A stretch of 64,000 nucleotides of DNA from an uncultured Erythrobacter sp. GTDB taxonomy: Bacteria > Pseudomonadota > Alphaproteobacteria > Sphingomonadales > Sphingomonadaceae. The notes beneath the pieces are model-generated. The model was not told where the DNA came from and made no database searches. It saw only the letters and a program-made list of their open reading frames with translations. A program made the position numbers and the translations under genes. The stretch covers positions 764,733-828,732 of the forward strand of contig CANNCZ010000002.1 in assembly GCA_947503275.1 (NCBI GenBank), given 5' to 3'. Below are positions 54,058 to 64,000 of this stretch, piece after piece (position 1 is the stretch's first letter; each line of letters begins with the position of its first letter).

Positions 54058-55371
54058 TCAATCTGAGACAACCAGCGTTTGCGGCGCCCCCCAAACTTTA
54101 ATCAGGCCCTCTTGCGGATCTGTGCTGATCGCGGCGACGCGCCATTGATAACGGGCGGGGGCAAGATCGGTCAGGGCCAATTCGGTAACTGACAATCCCA
54201 CTTCATCAACCAACAGCACATCCGGCGCATCCTCAGACCACATCTGGAATGCAAAAGTGACAGGCGCGCTGCCGTCCTCGCTGCTCTGAGCGAACCAAGC
54301 GAAGGTGTATCCGCTATCATCTATCGAAGCGGCCGCTGATGCGCCCACGCCCAATTGCTTGCGCAGGAAGGGATAGGCCTCCGATTGTCCTTCAAGGCCG
54401 CTTTGCGCAATCGCTCTGGCTCGGACAAAATAGCGGCCATCGTCGAGCGCAGGGAACGATGTTTCCTCGGTGTCGATCACGCGCTCGCTCACCACGTCAA
54501 CGAACCCTGCATCCCTGGCGAGTTGCACGCGATATCCGCGCGCGCCCGCCACTGGCTCAAGCGCGAAATCGAGCGTCTCGCCCGTTTGGATCGCGCCCGG
54601 ATCACTAACCGCTGGTGCTGGCAGCAGTTCTTCTGGTGGATTGACGCCCGTCGGTGTGCTGGCGATGCCAAAACCTGCGGGCGCGGCGCGTTCTTCGTCA
54701 CCTGCTGCCACGTTGACGGCACCTTCGGTAACTTCGGTTAGGCTGAACTCGCCGCTTTCCGGGTCAAACCCGATGCGAAAATCGGTGCCGCGCACCGCTG
54801 TTACTGCAAGCGGTGTGCGCATTTGCAAGCGGTCCTGATCGTTCAACGAAGGCGAGGAGATGTTGGCCCGCCCGCGTGTGATGAGAAAGTCGACATCCAG
54901 CGCGTTGCCCAAAGTGTAACGGCGCGATCTTTTCAATTGTGCCGCCGTGTTAGAGGGCAGGGAAATTCGGCCTCCGAAACTTGTATTAAAAGTGATGAAC
55001 CCGTTGGCGCGGGTCACGATGCGATCATTCACGGACAGCTGTTGATTGCGCTGCGGGGCCTGACCATCAATCGTGACGGGGCCGGAGAATGTCGCAACGC
55101 TTAACCGGACATCGCGATAGGCAAGCAGACGGCGCGGGATCCGCAAAGTGCTGCCAATGCGCAACCGGCGCGGGTTGCTGATCCGATTGAAACGCTGGAC
55201 CTGCCGGGCGCTTTGCTGGTTCACCAGATAACGCTGAGCGATGCCAAGCAGCGTGTCATTAGCCTCAATCTTGTAAGTCACATAGTCAGAGCCATTCGCC
55301 GCAAGCGGTGCGGACAGGCACGAAATCAGCACAATGCAGCTGCCGACAATCAGGGCTTTGAGATTTTTCAC
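54058..55371 (-). CDS. LysM-FecR domain periplasmic protein
   Basis: 437 residues from GTG 55371, chosen because AAGGAAGG lies about 11 bases upstream. Signal peptide (ALIVGSCIVLISCLSAPLAA), LysM domain (residues about 27-75: YKIEANDTLLGIAQRYLVNQQ), FecR-like domain (about 100-220, with FITFNTSFGGRISLPSNT and PLAVTAVRGTDFRIGFD), and C-terminal fibronectin-like repeats. It would bind peptidoglycan. FecR domains often partner CHASE2 sensors; here the pair is adjacent (21 bases). Confidence 0.87.
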   Translation of the reverse strand: MKNLKALIVGSCIVLISCLSAPLAANGSDYVTYKIEANDTLLGIAQRYLVNQQSARQVQRFNRISNPRRLRIGSTLRIPRRLLAYRDVRLSVATFSGPVTIDGQAPQRNQQLSVNDRIVTRANGFITFNTSFGGRISLPSNTAAQLKRSRRYTLGNALDVDFLITRGRANISSPSLNDQDRLQMRTPLAVTAVRGTDFRIGFDPESGEFSLTEVTEGAVNVAAGDEERAAPAGFGIASTPTGVNPPEELLPAPAVSDPGAIQTGETLDFALEPVAGARGYRVQLARDAGFVDVVSERVIDTEETSFPALDDGRYFVRARAIAQSGLEGQSEAYPFLRKQLGVGASAAASIDDSGYTFAWFAQSSEDGSAPVTFAFQMWSEDAPDVLLVDEVGLSVTELALTDLAPARYQWRVAAISTDPQEGLIKVWGAPQTLVVSD

Positions 55372-55469
55372 GAGGCCAATCACCTTCCTTGGATCTTCTC
55401 CACATTCGCACAGACAGGCGCGAGCGACCAGTAGAGAGCGGCGCAACTTACAAGAAATTACCCCGCTCG

Positions 55470-56684
55470 CTATCCGTCAAACCCGTTTTCAATATACTCA
55501 ATTGCGCATCCGGCCAGCATGGCAACGCCGCGCGGCAAAGCGGTTTCATCGACATGCATGCGGGGCGAGTGGATAGCGCAGCATTGGCTCCAATTGTCGC
55601 CATCAGGGGCCACGCCTAGGAAGAACATCGCGCCGGGCGTTTTTTCAAGGATGTAGGAGAAATCCTCCGCTCCCATGATCGGCGCTGGCAAATCGTGCCA
55701 GGCATCTTCGCCATCTGTGGCAATGCCGCGCGCGACTTTTTCGCCAAGCCGCACTGCGCGATCATCGCATAGGGTGACGGGAAAGCCGGGCACAATCTCG
55801 CAACTGGCTTCCACGCCATACGCCTTTGCGGTGTCGCGGGCGGTCTGTTCCAGCAGCGCATGCGCTTTGTCGCGATGCTCATGCGAAAGTGTGCGGATGG
55901 TCCCTTGCAAGATGGCATCATCGGGAATGACGTTGAAGGTCGTGCCGGCTTCGATCTTGGTCACGGTGATCACAACCGCACTAGCCGCGTTGAATTTGCG
56001 TGTTACCATCGCCTGCACTGCGCTAATGATGGCGGCGGCTGCTGGCACGGGATCGGCGCAGTCATGGGGCATGGAGGCATGACCGCCTTTGCCCGTGACC
56101 GTGATGGTGAATTGGTCTGCGGCAGCCATTAACGGCCCTGACTTACCCGCCAATACGCCGAATTTCGCATTGGGCATGATGTGCAGGGCAAATGCGGCAT
56201 CGGGCAGCGGATCGATCAAGCCATCTTCGAGCATGAAGCGCGCGCCGTGGTGCCCTTCTTCGCCCGGCTGGAACATGAAGTCGACCGTGCCCGCCAATGT
56301 GTCCTGCTGAGCTGCCAAAACCCGCGCCGCGCCCACCAGCATCGCCGTATGCGTATCGTGGCCGCACGCATGCATACGGCCTGGAATGGTGGATGCGAAT
56401 TCGAGGTCCGTTTTCTCATCCATCGGCAGCGCATCCATGTCACCGCGAAGCAGCACACGTGGCGCATCCAAGCCCGCTTTCGCCCCTTTCAACGTGGCGA
56501 CCTGACCTGTTGTGGATGTACCAGAGCGCCATTCCAAAGGTAGATCGGCCAACGCCGCTCGGACCTTTGCCATCGTCATAGGACAGTGCAGCCCCAGCTC
56601 AGGTTCGGCATGGATGGCGCGGCGCAACGCCACGATGTCGGGTTGAAGCGCACGGGCGGCATCGAGCAGGTGATTGGTCAGCAT
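55470..56684 (-). CDS. M20-family amidohydrolase
   Basis: 404 residues from ATG 56684. The metal-site residues are visible as D82 in RGDMDALP, C107-G-H109-D in HACGHDTHTAM, and E142-E143 in QPGEEGHHGA. The final histidine is in MGAEDFSYIL's neighbourhood. This is the hippurate hydrolase/N-acyl-amino-acid amidase layout. The substrate is unknown. The 36-codon in-frame extension upstream is unsupported. Confidence 0.92.
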   Translation of the reverse strand: MLTNHLLDAARALQPDIVALRRAIHAEPELGLHCPMTMAKVRAALADLPLEWRSGTSTTGQVATLKGAKAGLDAPRVLLRGDMDALPMDEKTDLEFASTIPGRMHACGHDTHTAMLVGAARVLAAQQDTLAGTVDFMFQPGEEGHHGARFMLEDGLIDPLPDAAFALHIMPNAKFGVLAGKSGPLMAAADQFTITVTGKGGHASMPHDCADPVPAAAAIISAVQAMVTRKFNAASAVVITVTKIEAGTTFNVIPDDAILQGTIRTLSHEHRDKAHALLEQTARDTAKAYGVEASCEIVPGFPVTLCDDRAVRLGEKVARGIATDGEDAWHDLPAPIMGAEDFSYILEKTPGAMFFLGVAPDGDNWSQCCAIHSPRMHVDETALPRGVAMLAGCAIEYIENGFDG

Positions 56685-56911
56685 GGCAGCAGAGTAACGC
56701 GTCACAGCGCGGATACCAGCGAGAAAAGCGGCACAATGTGCTCTCAAAACACCGCTCGTCGTGCTTTCACGGCTGACTGTCGGAGAATTCAACGTTTTTT
56801 GCGATTCAATGCGCAGATGTGGTGTAACCCAATACTGGCGCAGACCGAATGTTGCTTGAGTTGACTAACATCAAGGTAGCATTTTTACGTTACGTTACCT
56901 AAAGGACCGAC

Positions 56912-57949
56912 ATGGCTACGCCGATCTATCAGTTTGAACAAATGCCGCGTGCTTCTGCCCATGAGGGCATTCGTGCGCGTGCAAGACGGGAACGGGTAGA
57001 GGGCGAAGCGCCGCGAGTGGGGGTGATTTATAACCCTCGCAGCCACGGCAACCAAGGCGCTGATTTCGACTGCGGGATCTGCCCTGATGTCCACATTGCG
57101 CAGCCCGGCGACCGTTCGGCTCTGCCCAATGCGCTGGCTGATTTTGCGGCAAACGGTATCGATTTGCTTGTCATCAATGGCGGCGATGGAACAGTGCGCG
57201 ATGTGCTAACCTGCGGCGCGAGTATCTTTGGCGATGATTGGCCCGCGATTGCGGTGCTGCCCAAGGGCAAAACCAACGCGCTGACTTTTGATTTGGGTGT
57301 TCCGGCCGATTGGACGCTGCAAAGCGCAATTGATGCTTTTGAAAAAGGTGGCCGGGTGCGGCGCAGGCCGATTGACGTGACACCTTTGGGTGATAGCGAA
57401 AGCAGCCGTGTGCTCGGATTTATCTTGGGCGCCGGTGCCTTCACCACGGCCACAAATGCCGGGCAAAGCGCGCATAAATTGGGCGCGTTTAACTCTATGG
57501 CTGTCGGCGTGACGACGGCATGGGGCGTGCTGCAATTGCTGTTTGCATCGCGCGAAAATCCGTGGCGCCGCGGCGCGCGCATGACGCTTCGACTGGGTGC
57601 GCAAGAGGCCCCTATGGCGCATAGCGGGCTGGGCGATCCGGAATGGCGCCAGCTCTTGTTTGCATCGACGCTCGAGAATATGCCTGCCGGAGTTAAACCC
57701 TTTGGCCATTTGCAAAAGGGCCTGAAATTGGTCGCACTCGACCAGATTAAGCGTCGGTCTGCCTTGATGGTGCCAGCGGCTCTGGGCGGAAAAATGTCCT
57801 CGCGCATGCGCGAACGCGGCATCCACCAGATCAGCGTGCCGCAATTCACGCTCGAGATTGACGATCAGTTTATCTTTGATGGCGAAGCCTTCCCGCCGGG
57901 CAAATATCGCATTGGGCAAGGGCCTGAGCTTGAATTCGTGACGCCATAA
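56912..57949 (+). CDS. Diacylglycerol-kinase-like lipid kinase
   Basis: 345 residues. The catalytic GGDGT motif lies at residues 90-94 in LVINGGDGTVRDVLT, followed by AVLPKGKTNALTFDLG. The fold is that of DAGK/YegS-type kinases, giving phosphatidic acid or a related lipid phosphate. It has a polar N-terminal extension of about 35 residues. A start at 56912 follows AAAGGA. The next gene is 17 bases away. Confidence 0.87.
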   Translation: MATPIYQFEQMPRASAHEGIRARARRERVEGEAPRVGVIYNPRSHGNQGADFDCGICPDVHIAQPGDRSALPNALADFAANGIDLLVINGGDGTVRDVLTCGASIFGDDWPAIAVLPKGKTNALTFDLGVPADWTLQSAIDAFEKGGRVRRRPIDVTPLGDSESSRVLGFILGAGAFTTATNAGQSAHKLGAFNSMAVGVTTAWGVLQLLFASRENPWRRGARMTLRLGAQEAPMAHSGLGDPEWRQLLFASTLENMPAGVKPFGHLQKGLKLVALDQIKRRSALMVPAALGGKMSSRMRERGIHQISVPQFTLEIDDQFIFDGEAFPPGKYRIGQGPELEFVTP

Positions 57950-57966
57950 GGCAACAAGCGGGGCCG

Positions 57967-58881
57967 ATGGCTCCTCCTATCTCTTCACTTTCGAACCGTA
58001 TCGAGGCGCGACTTAGCGCGCCCGTCGTTCCTGCTGTGGCTGAGTTCGCGGCGGCCTTGGCGCAGGATGCGGGTGCGATTGCGGTTCTGTTTTACGGATC
58101 AAATCTGCGGACCGGATCGCTCGAAGGGGTGCTCGATTTCTATGTGCTGCTGCCCGGTGAACAGCGCGAGCGTATTTGGCCGCGCGTTAGCTATCATGAG
58201 CGCGAGCATGGGGACGTGACCTTGCGAGCGAAGGTCGCGACCATGGCACTAAGCACCTTCGCCGAGGCCGCATCGGGCGAGCTTTCCGACACGACGATTT
58301 GGGCGCGGTTTGTGCAACCTTGCGCGCTGGTTTGGGAGCGGGATGCGGCAGCTCGCGACAATGTGAGGCAGGCGCTCTGCAATGCGGCGGGGACGGCGGC
58401 GCGGCTGGCGGTGGCACTTGGTCCGGCGGCTGGCACAGCGGCGGATTATTGGAGTGCGTTGTTCCGCGCCACCTACAAAGCGGAGTTCCGGGTCGAAAAG
58501 GCCGGGCGCGAGAATGATATTCTCAGCGTCAATGCCGACCATTTTGCTGGGCTTCTACCGCTGGCTTTGGACCATGCCGGTATTGCCTATTCGCAAAACG
58601 GCGAACGGCTTTCACCCAGCCTGACAGCGCATGAGCGGACACGGATATTGAGCTGGTGGAAACGCCGTCAGCGCCTCGGCAAACCACTCAATTTTGCGCG
58701 TTTGGCAAAGGCTAGCACCACGTTTGAAGGCGCGGCGAAATATGCTGCGTGGAAGATTGAGCGCCACACCGGAATGCCGGTCGAAGTGACCGAATTCCGT
58801 GAGCGGCACCCGCTGCTATCGGCGCCCGGAGTGTTATGGGCGCTGCGAAAGCACCGCCGCACACAAGCGCGCGACAATTAG
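57967..58881 (+). CDS. Nucleotidyltransferase-like protein, possibly Tam41-like CDP-DAG synthase
   Basis: 304 residues. The motif FYGSNLRTGSLEGVLDFYVLL (residues 42-62) has the GS...D pattern of nucleotidyltransferase-fold enzymes and recalls the Tam41 phosphatidate cytidylyltransferase start. A middle helical region and a basic C-terminus (RKHRRTQ) follow. The DAGK-like neighbour that could supply phosphatidic acid makes a CDP-DAG role attractive but unproven. Its function is otherwise unrecognised. Confidence 0.65.
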   Translation: MAPPISSLSNRIEARLSAPVVPAVAEFAAALAQDAGAIAVLFYGSNLRTGSLEGVLDFYVLLPGEQRERIWPRVSYHEREHGDVTLRAKVATMALSTFAEAASGELSDTTIWARFVQPCALVWERDAAARDNVRQALCNAAGTAARLAVALGPAAGTAADYWSALFRATYKAEFRVEKAGRENDILSVNADHFAGLLPLALDHAGIAYSQNGERLSPSLTAHERTRILSWWKRRQRLGKPLNFARLAKASTTFEGAAKYAAWKIERHTGMPVEVTEFRERHPLLSAPGVLWALRKHRRTQARDN

Positions 58882-59414
58882 GTCAGATACTTCATCGTGA
58901 TCGCGATGGAGCGCACGCCACCACCAACACTAAAGCGGGTTTTGTCGATGCCGGGCCGACCAAGGTTGAACACATTGATCGATGGATTGTTCGACATGCC
59001 GCCGCCATCCTGGCTGATATCGGTTTCGTTGTTGTTGTTCGCATCGTGGCGCACAGCGATCGCATAGTTGCCACTCGCAGGCACAGGCATGCAGACAGTC
59101 ATGCGTCCCCGGCGCGCGGGCACTTCAATGCGGTTGAGCCAACGTCCGCTTTCCAGCCAATCGCGGCTTGTGCCGTTATAGACTTGCGCGCGGACTTTGC
59201 CGGTAGAGTTCTTAATGCCTGAAATGGTCACGCGAACCGCAGGGCCTCCGCCGGGCGCGCAAGAGCGCATATTGTTGGAAATGATATTGCGAAAATCGCT
59301 CGAACTCGACGCCTGAGCGGTAGCAGGCGCGGCGGGCATGGTTGCGCCCAATGCAAGCGCGCCTGCAACAGCAAGCCCGCCAGCCATCCTTTTGATCCCT
59401 GAATTGATAGTCAT
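58878..59414 (-). CDS. DUF2141 protein, exported (paralog 2)
   Basis: 178 residues from ATG 59414. Signal peptide ending in ATAQ. The DUF2141 core has VTISGIKNSTGKVRAQVYNG, then NYAIAVRHDANNNNETD, and an end with IAITMKYLT that matches the first paralog's VTIKMRYFL. It converges on the Tam41-like gene with a 4-base overlap at the stops. Function unknown. Confidence 0.87.
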   Translation of the reverse strand: MTINSGIKRMAGGLAVAGALALGATMPAAPATAQASSSSDFRNIISNNMRSCAPGGGPAVRVTISGIKNSTGKVRAQVYNGTSRDWLESGRWLNRIEVPARRGRMTVCMPVPASGNYAIAVRHDANNNNETDISQDGGGMSNNPSINVFNLGRPGIDKTRFSVGGGVRSIAITMKYLT

Positions 59415-59730
59415 GCTTCCCTGCCTATTTGTCTTTGTTTTTTGGGTCTTTACGAAGAATTCGCCGCGCAATCACGGACATTATCTGCGCAAGAATATGG
59501 CGTGACAATGGCATTTGCGTGCTGAATTGCCCCTGAACTGGCTTGTCAGGTAACTTGGCCTAATCACCCATGCCCGCCCTCTCTCAGCCTGTGCCGGGGC
59601 GCAACACCTTGGGATTGCGGACTTGAGCGGAATGCAAAAGGGCGGGGAAAAGCACTTCACCGCCGCTTGCTGCGCGATTCGCGCGCGGAGTAAGGCTGAA
59701 ACCTTAAAGGAAAGCGCTCTCCGGTTAACT
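59415..59730. other. Divergent promoter region without a visible gene
   Basis: 316 bases between the DUF2141 and rpe starts. Open frames here are extensions of neighbouring frames without support. No tRNA, strong hairpin or clear -35/-10 pair was recognised. It presumably contains promoters for both genes. Confidence 0.5.
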
Positions 59731-60393
59731 ATGACTGCACCCCTAATCTCTCCCTCAATCCTTTCAGCTGACTTTGCGCGGCTTGGCGAAGAGGTGCGTG
59801 CGGTTGATGCAGCGGGTGCCGATTGGATCCATATCGACGTGATGGACGGGCATTTTGTGCCTAACATCACCATCGGTCCTGACGTGGTAAAGGCGCTGCG
59901 CCCGCACAGCGACAAGACGTTTGACGTCCACCTTATGATTTCGCCGGTCGACCCGTATCTGGAGGCGTTTGCTGAGGCCGGCGCGGACATTATCACCGTT
60001 CACCCAGAGGCGGGGCCGCATGTTCACCGGACGCTGCAGGCGATCCGAGGGCTGGGTAAAAAGGCGGGTGTGGTGATCAATCCGGGCACGCCTGTCGAAG
60101 TGCTCGATAATCTGATGGACCTCGTTGACCTGATCTTGGTGATGAGCGTCAATCCCGGCTTTGGCGGACAGAGCTTTATTCACTCACAGCTCGACAAGGT
60201 TCGCCGGATCCGCGCGATGATAGAGGCGACGGGACGCGAAATTCGCTTGGAAGTGGATGGCGGTGTGAACGCTGAAACGGCGAAATTGTGCGTGGAGGCA
60301 GGCGCGGATGTGCTGGTCGCAGGATCGGCTACCTTCAAAGGCGGTCCCGATCACTACGCCGCGAATATCGCTGCGCTTAAAGGGGAAGCCTGA
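59731..60393 (+). CDS. rpe: Ribulose-phosphate 3-epimerase
   Basis: 220 residues from ATG 59731. Hallmark segments are [23 protein letters not shown] (metal ligands H34, D36), DVHLMI (H67), and the [12 protein letters not shown] and RLEVDGGVN segments. It interconverts ribulose-5-phosphate and xylulose-5-phosphate in the pentose phosphate pathway. The stop overlaps the next start (TGATG). Confidence 0.96.
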   Translation: MTAPLISPSILSADFARLGEEVRAVDAAGADWIHIDVMDGHFVPNITIGPDVVKALRPHSDKTFDVHLMISPVDPYLEAFAEAGADIITVHPEAGPHVHRTLQAIRGLGKKAGVVINPGTPVEVLDNLMDLVDLILVMSVNPGFGGQSFIHSQLDKVRRIRAMIEATGREIRLEVDGGVNAETAKLCVEAGADVLVAGSATFKGGPDHYAANIAALKGEA

Positions 60394-62291
60394 TGGATAC
60401 CCTGTTCGACGACGAGAAAATTGTCCCCGACGATACGTCAGACGAAGCAGGTGATCGCGCGGCCATTGGCCTTGGCCCTGATGAAGAGCTATTGCGTGAA
60501 GAGGCTCCATCGGCCTTTCCCGCAGAACAGATTGATAATTCGCGCGCGCTAGCGCTAACCGATGTGATCGCGCCGCGCACGCGGCCAGGCGAAGCGTTGA
60601 TCCGGATGGCCTATCGCATGGGCGTGCCCGGTCACGCATTGGCCGCACCGTTCCGCCGGGCCTCTGCGATCCGGCTGCTTGCGACCGTCGACAGCCCAAT
60701 CACAGGCGACCGTACCGCTGGCACCGCGCTCAGAGCGGGCCACTTCCTCGCGCATGGCGTCAAACAGCCTATCGGTCAGCTTGATTTTGGCCCCACCGCC
60801 CGGATCAGTGCCGGGCTGGAGAGGATGGTGCACAGCTTTGCATGGCTCAATGACCTTGCTGCGAGCGCGCCGCGTGCCGATTGCATCGCGGTTGCTGAGC
60901 GGATCACGACATGCTGGCTTGACGCCAATCCGGTGACTGCAAAAGGACCTGCAAAGGTTTCCAAGAAGGGGTCTGCTTGGGAGGTTGAGAACACCGGTCT
61001 GCGGCTGCTCGCGTGGTTGGTTCATGCGCCGTTGGTGTTGGCCAATCAGGACGGAGCGCTGAAGCCGCGCTTGCTCGATGCGATTGAGCACACCGCCAAT
61101 TGGCTCGACCGCAAGGCTTTGCGCAGCGGCGCAGGGCTGGGTCAGGTTGCCGGCTGGGCTGCTGTGACGGCAGCGGGACTACTATTGCCCGAAGGAAAGC
61201 CGCGCAGGCTGTATGGCGAAGCGGCGCTGATCAAGTCACTGGGCGAGCTGGTTGCAGAAGATGGCGGGTCGCTTGCACGCTGCCCAGCGGCGCAAATGGA
61301 CGCGATTGAGGTTCTGACCGATTTGATCGCTTGTTACGAAGCGGTGGATCGCGAGGCTCCTGAGGCATTGTGGGTGATGCGCGAATTGCTTGTGCCGCCG
61401 CTATTGGCGCTGCGTCATGGCGACGGTGCGCTGGGCAATTGGCAGGGGCAGGGCGCAATTTCGGCGGATCGGCTTTCATCCTTGATCCTCGCAACCGGCA
61501 TTCGCACACGCCCACTTGATACGCCGCAGCATTGGGGTTTTCAGCGGATGCGCGGTGGGCAAACCACTGTGCAATTTGACGCAGGTCCGCCGCCGCGCGC
61601 ACGGCATACGCGGTGCGGTTGTGCATCGACATTGGCGTTTGAGATGTCCGATGGTCCATCGCGCCTGATCGTCAATTGCGGTGGTTCGGCGATGGTCGGT
61701 GGGCAATTGCCTGCGCGCTTGGGTCAGGGCCTGCGCGCGACCGCTGCGCATTCGACCCTTGTGCTCGACAATGCGAACAGCACCGCGGTCTTGCTGCATG
61801 GCAAATTGGGCCGAGGCGCAGAAACGGTCGAAGTTGAACGCCGCACGATCAGCCAGAAAGGGCGCGAGGCAACCCGGATTGAGGCAAGCCATGATGGTTA
61901 TGCTGCGCGCTTTGGCCTGTTGCATAACCGTGTGCTGACCCTGCGCAATGACGGCACCGAAGTATCAGGCGATGACATCCTCATCCCCGCATCGCGCAAG
62001 GGAAAGCGCGGCAAAATCGCCTTTGCGATCCGGTTCCATCTGGGGCGCGGGGTAGAGGCGCATTTAACCGAAGATGGTCGCGGCGCGAGCCTGCTGACCC
62101 CCGATGGCCGGCTGTGGCAGTTCCGCCTTCGCGGCGATGCTGCGGGCCCGGATGAGATGAAGCTCTCTTGTGAAGACAGCTTGTGGGTTGATGGCGATGG
62201 ACGCCCTCACGCAACCGAACAATTGGTGATAGAGGGGCTGACATCGCGCGGCGGCGGCCAGTTTTCCTGGCTCCTCAAGAAAATGGGATAG
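60393..62291 (+). CDS. Heparinase II/III-family protein
   Basis: 632 residues. The N-terminal half is an all-helical toroid-like region ([33 protein letters not shown]). The C-terminal half is a beta-rich heparinase II/III-like domain ([13 protein letters not shown], then [18 protein letters not shown]). No signal peptide is seen. Substrate is unknown, possibly an acidic glycan. It sits between rpe and purH, an arrangement I recall from other sphingomonads. Confidence 0.83.
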   Translation: MDTLFDDEKIVPDDTSDEAGDRAAIGLGPDEELLREEAPSAFPAEQIDNSRALALTDVIAPRTRPGEALIRMAYRMGVPGHALAAPFRRASAIRLLATVDSPITGDRTAGTALRAGHFLAHGVKQPIGQLDFGPTARISAGLERMVHSFAWLNDLAASAPRADCIAVAERITTCWLDANPVTAKGPAKVSKKGSAWEVENTGLRLLAWLVHAPLVLANQDGALKPRLLDAIEHTANWLDRKALRSGAGLGQVAGWAAVTAAGLLLPEGKPRRLYGEAALIKSLGELVAEDGGSLARCPAAQMDAIEVLTDLIACYEAVDREAPEALWVMRELLVPPLLALRHGDGALGNWQGQGAISADRLSSLILATGIRTRPLDTPQHWGFQRMRGGQTTVQFDAGPPPRARHTRCGCASTLAFEMSDGPSRLIVNCGGSAMVGGQLPARLGQGLRATAAHSTLVLDNANSTAVLLHGKLGRGAETVEVERRTISQKGREATRIEASHDGYAARFGLLHNRVLTLRNDGTEVSGDDILIPASRKGKRGKIAFAIRFHLGRGVEAHLTEDGRGASLLTPDGRLWQFRLRGDAAGPDEMKLSCEDSLWVDGDGRPHATEQLVIEGLTSRGGGQFSWLLKKMG

Positions 62292-62299
62292 TACCTCAC

Positions 62300-63922
62300 A
62301 TGACATCGACGATCATCAAACGGGCTCTGCTTTCGGTGTCCGACAAATCCGGCTTGGCAGAATTGGGCGCGGCATTGGCGGCGCGCGGGGTCGAATTGGT
62401 GAGCACAGGCGGCACCGCGCGCACTTTGCGTGATGCCGGATTGGAAGTCCGCGATGTCTCTGACCTCACAGGCTTCCCAGAGATGATGGATGGCCGGGTC
62501 AAAACCCTCCACCCGACGGTCCATGGTGGGTTGCTGGCTCTGCGCGACAATGATGAACATGTCGCTGCGATGGAGGCCCACGGAATTGGTGCAATCGATC
62601 TGGTGGTGGTCAATCTGTACCCGTTTGAGGCGACCGTTGCGAAGGGCGCCGAACGCGCCGAGATCATCGAGAACATCGACATTGGCGGCCCCAGCATGGT
62701 CCGCTCTGCGGCGAAGAACCACGGCTTTGTGACGATCCTGACGGACCCGGCAGATTACGCTGGTCTGGCGCAAGAGCTTGAGACGCATGATGGCGCGACC
62801 AGCGAGGCATTTCGCATTCGCATGGCTGGAAAGGCCTATGCCCGCACCGCTGCCTATGATGCGGCCATCGCCAATTGGTTTGCGTTTGGCGATGCGTTCA
62901 CCCATCCGCTGGGCACAGAGGCTCTGCAAGCGACACCGTTCGTTGAGACCATGCCACTGGCGTTTAAGCGTGAGGACACGCTGCGCTATGGTGAGAACCC
63001 GCACCAATCTGCCGCTATCTATGTTCCGCAGGTTACCGGTGCACAGGGCGTGCCCCAGGCTGAGCAGCTTCAAGGCAAAGCGCTCAGCTATAACAATCTG
63101 AATGATGCGGATGCGGCGCTGGAACTGGCAGCAGAATTCGACGGCGGCGATCCGGCGGTCGTAATCGTCAAGCACGCCAATCCCTGCGGCGTGGCACAGG
63201 GTGCAACGCTTCTCGAAGCGTGGAACGCCGCGTTACAATGCGACAGTGTTTCCGCCTTTGGTGGGATTGTAGCGGTCAACACCGAACTGGACGGCGCCAC
63301 TGCCGAAGCGATCGCCAGTATCTTCACCGAAGTCGTGATCGCGCCCAAGGTCAGCGATGAAGCGCGCGCGGTGTTTGCGAAAAAGAAGAACCTGCGCCTG
63401 CTCGAATGCGGCACATTGCCTGATCCGCGTCGTGGCGGCTTCTTTATGAAGACCATCGCTGGCGGCATGTTGATCCAAGGCCGCGACAATGGCGCAGTGA
63501 ACGAGGCTGACCTCAAAATTGTGACCAAACGCGAGCCGACGCCGCAGGAGCTGAAGGATTGCTTCTTCGCTTGGACTGTCGCGCGCCATGTGAAATCCAA
63601 CGCCATCGTCTATGCCAAAGACGGCGCGACGGCGGGTATCGGTGCCGGCCAGATGAACCGGCGCGATTCGGCTCGGATCGCGGCGATCAAAGCGCGTGAG
63701 GCAGCGGAAACCTACGAATGGACCGCACCCAAAACTACGGGCAGCGCGGTTGCCTCTGATGCCTTCTTCCCATTTGCCGATGGTTTAATCGCCGCGGCAG
63801 AGGCCGGCGCGACGGCCGTTATTCAGCCCGGCGGCTCCATCCGCGATGATGAGGTTATCGCGGCGGCGGATGAGGCGGGTCTGGCCATGGTCTTTACCGG
63901 GATGCGGCATTTCCGGCACTGA
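62300..63922 (+). CDS. purH: Bifunctional AICAR transformylase/IMP cyclohydrolase
   Basis: 540 residues; catalyses the last two steps of IMP synthesis. The N-terminal IMPCH/MGS-like domain has [27 protein letters not shown], and [13 protein letters not shown]. The AICARFT domain has [28 protein letters not shown], and the C-terminal [10 protein letters not shown] and [12 protein letters not shown] segments. It starts 8 bases after the heparinase-family stop. Together with purD it shows two purine genes in the window. Confidence 0.97.
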   Translation: MTSTIIKRALLSVSDKSGLAELGAALAARGVELVSTGGTARTLRDAGLEVRDVSDLTGFPEMMDGRVKTLHPTVHGGLLALRDNDEHVAAMEAHGIGAIDLVVVNLYPFEATVAKGAERAEIIENIDIGGPSMVRSAAKNHGFVTILTDPADYAGLAQELETHDGATSEAFRIRMAGKAYARTAAYDAAIANWFAFGDAFTHPLGTEALQATPFVETMPLAFKREDTLRYGENPHQSAAIYVPQVTGAQGVPQAEQLQGKALSYNNLNDADAALELAAEFDGGDPAVVIVKHANPCGVAQGATLLEAWNAALQCDSVSAFGGIVAVNTELDGATAEAIASIFTEVVIAPKVSDEARAVFAKKKNLRLLECGTLPDPRRGGFFMKTIAGGMLIQGRDNGAVNEADLKIVTKREPTPQELKDCFFAWTVARHVKSNAIVYAKDGATAGIGAGQMNRRDSARIAAIKAREAAETYEWTAPKTTGSAVASDAFFPFADGLIAAAEAGATAVIQPGGSIRDDEVIAAADEAGLAMVFTGMRHFRH

Positions 63923-64000
63923 TTGAGCGCCTGCGAAATGGGCGGAACAATCATAGTTTCGCTCACGTTAACCATACAATGACGGTTCGGACGTAGACGG

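Noticed and set aside
62207..63175. Long minus-strand frame opposite purH
   Set aside because: It is opposed to a full-length purH with strong family motifs.

Overview
The window looks like a chromosomal segment of an alphaproteobacterium of the order Sphingomonadales, most likely family Erythrobacteraceae. This is judged from protein resemblance (MmcB-type DNA repair protein, DUF2093, PAS_5-like and DUF2141 proteins, an Rrf2-led suf operon), moderately high GC, many GTG/TTG starts and dense ATGA-type gene overlaps. No phage, insertion sequence, CRISPR array or integrase was seen. One tRNA gene (Arg, CCG) and two candidate small structured RNAs are present.

Layout. 1-4.8 kb (minus strand): long-chain acyl-CoA synthetase, gamma-glutamyltransferase and quinone-type dihydroorotate dehydrogenase. 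4.9-8 kb: a candidate sRNA with a strong terminator, an AraC-type regulator and a DUF885 lipoprotein. 8-14.6 kb: the iron-sulfur assembly operon, IscR-like regulator-sufB-DUF559-secreted protein-sufC-sufD-sufS-DUF59-sufA, driven by a promoter whose spacer carries an IscR-like palindrome. 14.6-25 kb: housekeeping and hypothetical genes (EI24 membrane protein, PfkB kinase, cytochrome c, purD and xseA with overlapping start codons, DUF2093, M23 peptidase, phytase-like esterase, rpmB, tadA). 25-30.6 kb (minus): periplasmic protein, SixA-like phosphatase, RNase T2, membrane protein, nadC, and a LytTR/LytS-type two-component pair. 30.7-35.9 kb (minus): an envelope-oriented run of App1-type phosphatase, alpha/beta hydrolase, BepA-like M48/TPR protease, DsbA-like protein and a second HExxH metallopeptidase. 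36-40.3 kb: PAS_5-like protein, DUF2141 protein with a sterol-desaturase-family hydroxylase, MmcB and tRNA-Arg. 40.4-47.4 kb: a repetitive autotransporter, an OxyR-like regulator and an M3 oligopeptidase.

47.5-55.4 kb is the most unusual part. An outer-membrane barrel protein, a 7TM protein of the inactive-transglutaminase-associated family, and a RimK-like ATP-grasp ligase are stacked with overlapping ends. They are followed by an OmpR-type response regulator and a lipoprotein. These converge on a CHASE2 histidine kinase encoded with a LysM-FecR periplasmic protein. I infer an envelope-sensing and peptide-modification module, which remains unproven.

55.5-64 kb: M20 amidohydrolase, a diacylglycerol-kinase-like protein paired with a nucleotidyltransferase-like (possibly Tam41-like) protein, a second DUF2141 protein, and rpe-heparinase II/III-purH. 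All calls rest on reading the sequence and remembered family features; no database search was run.
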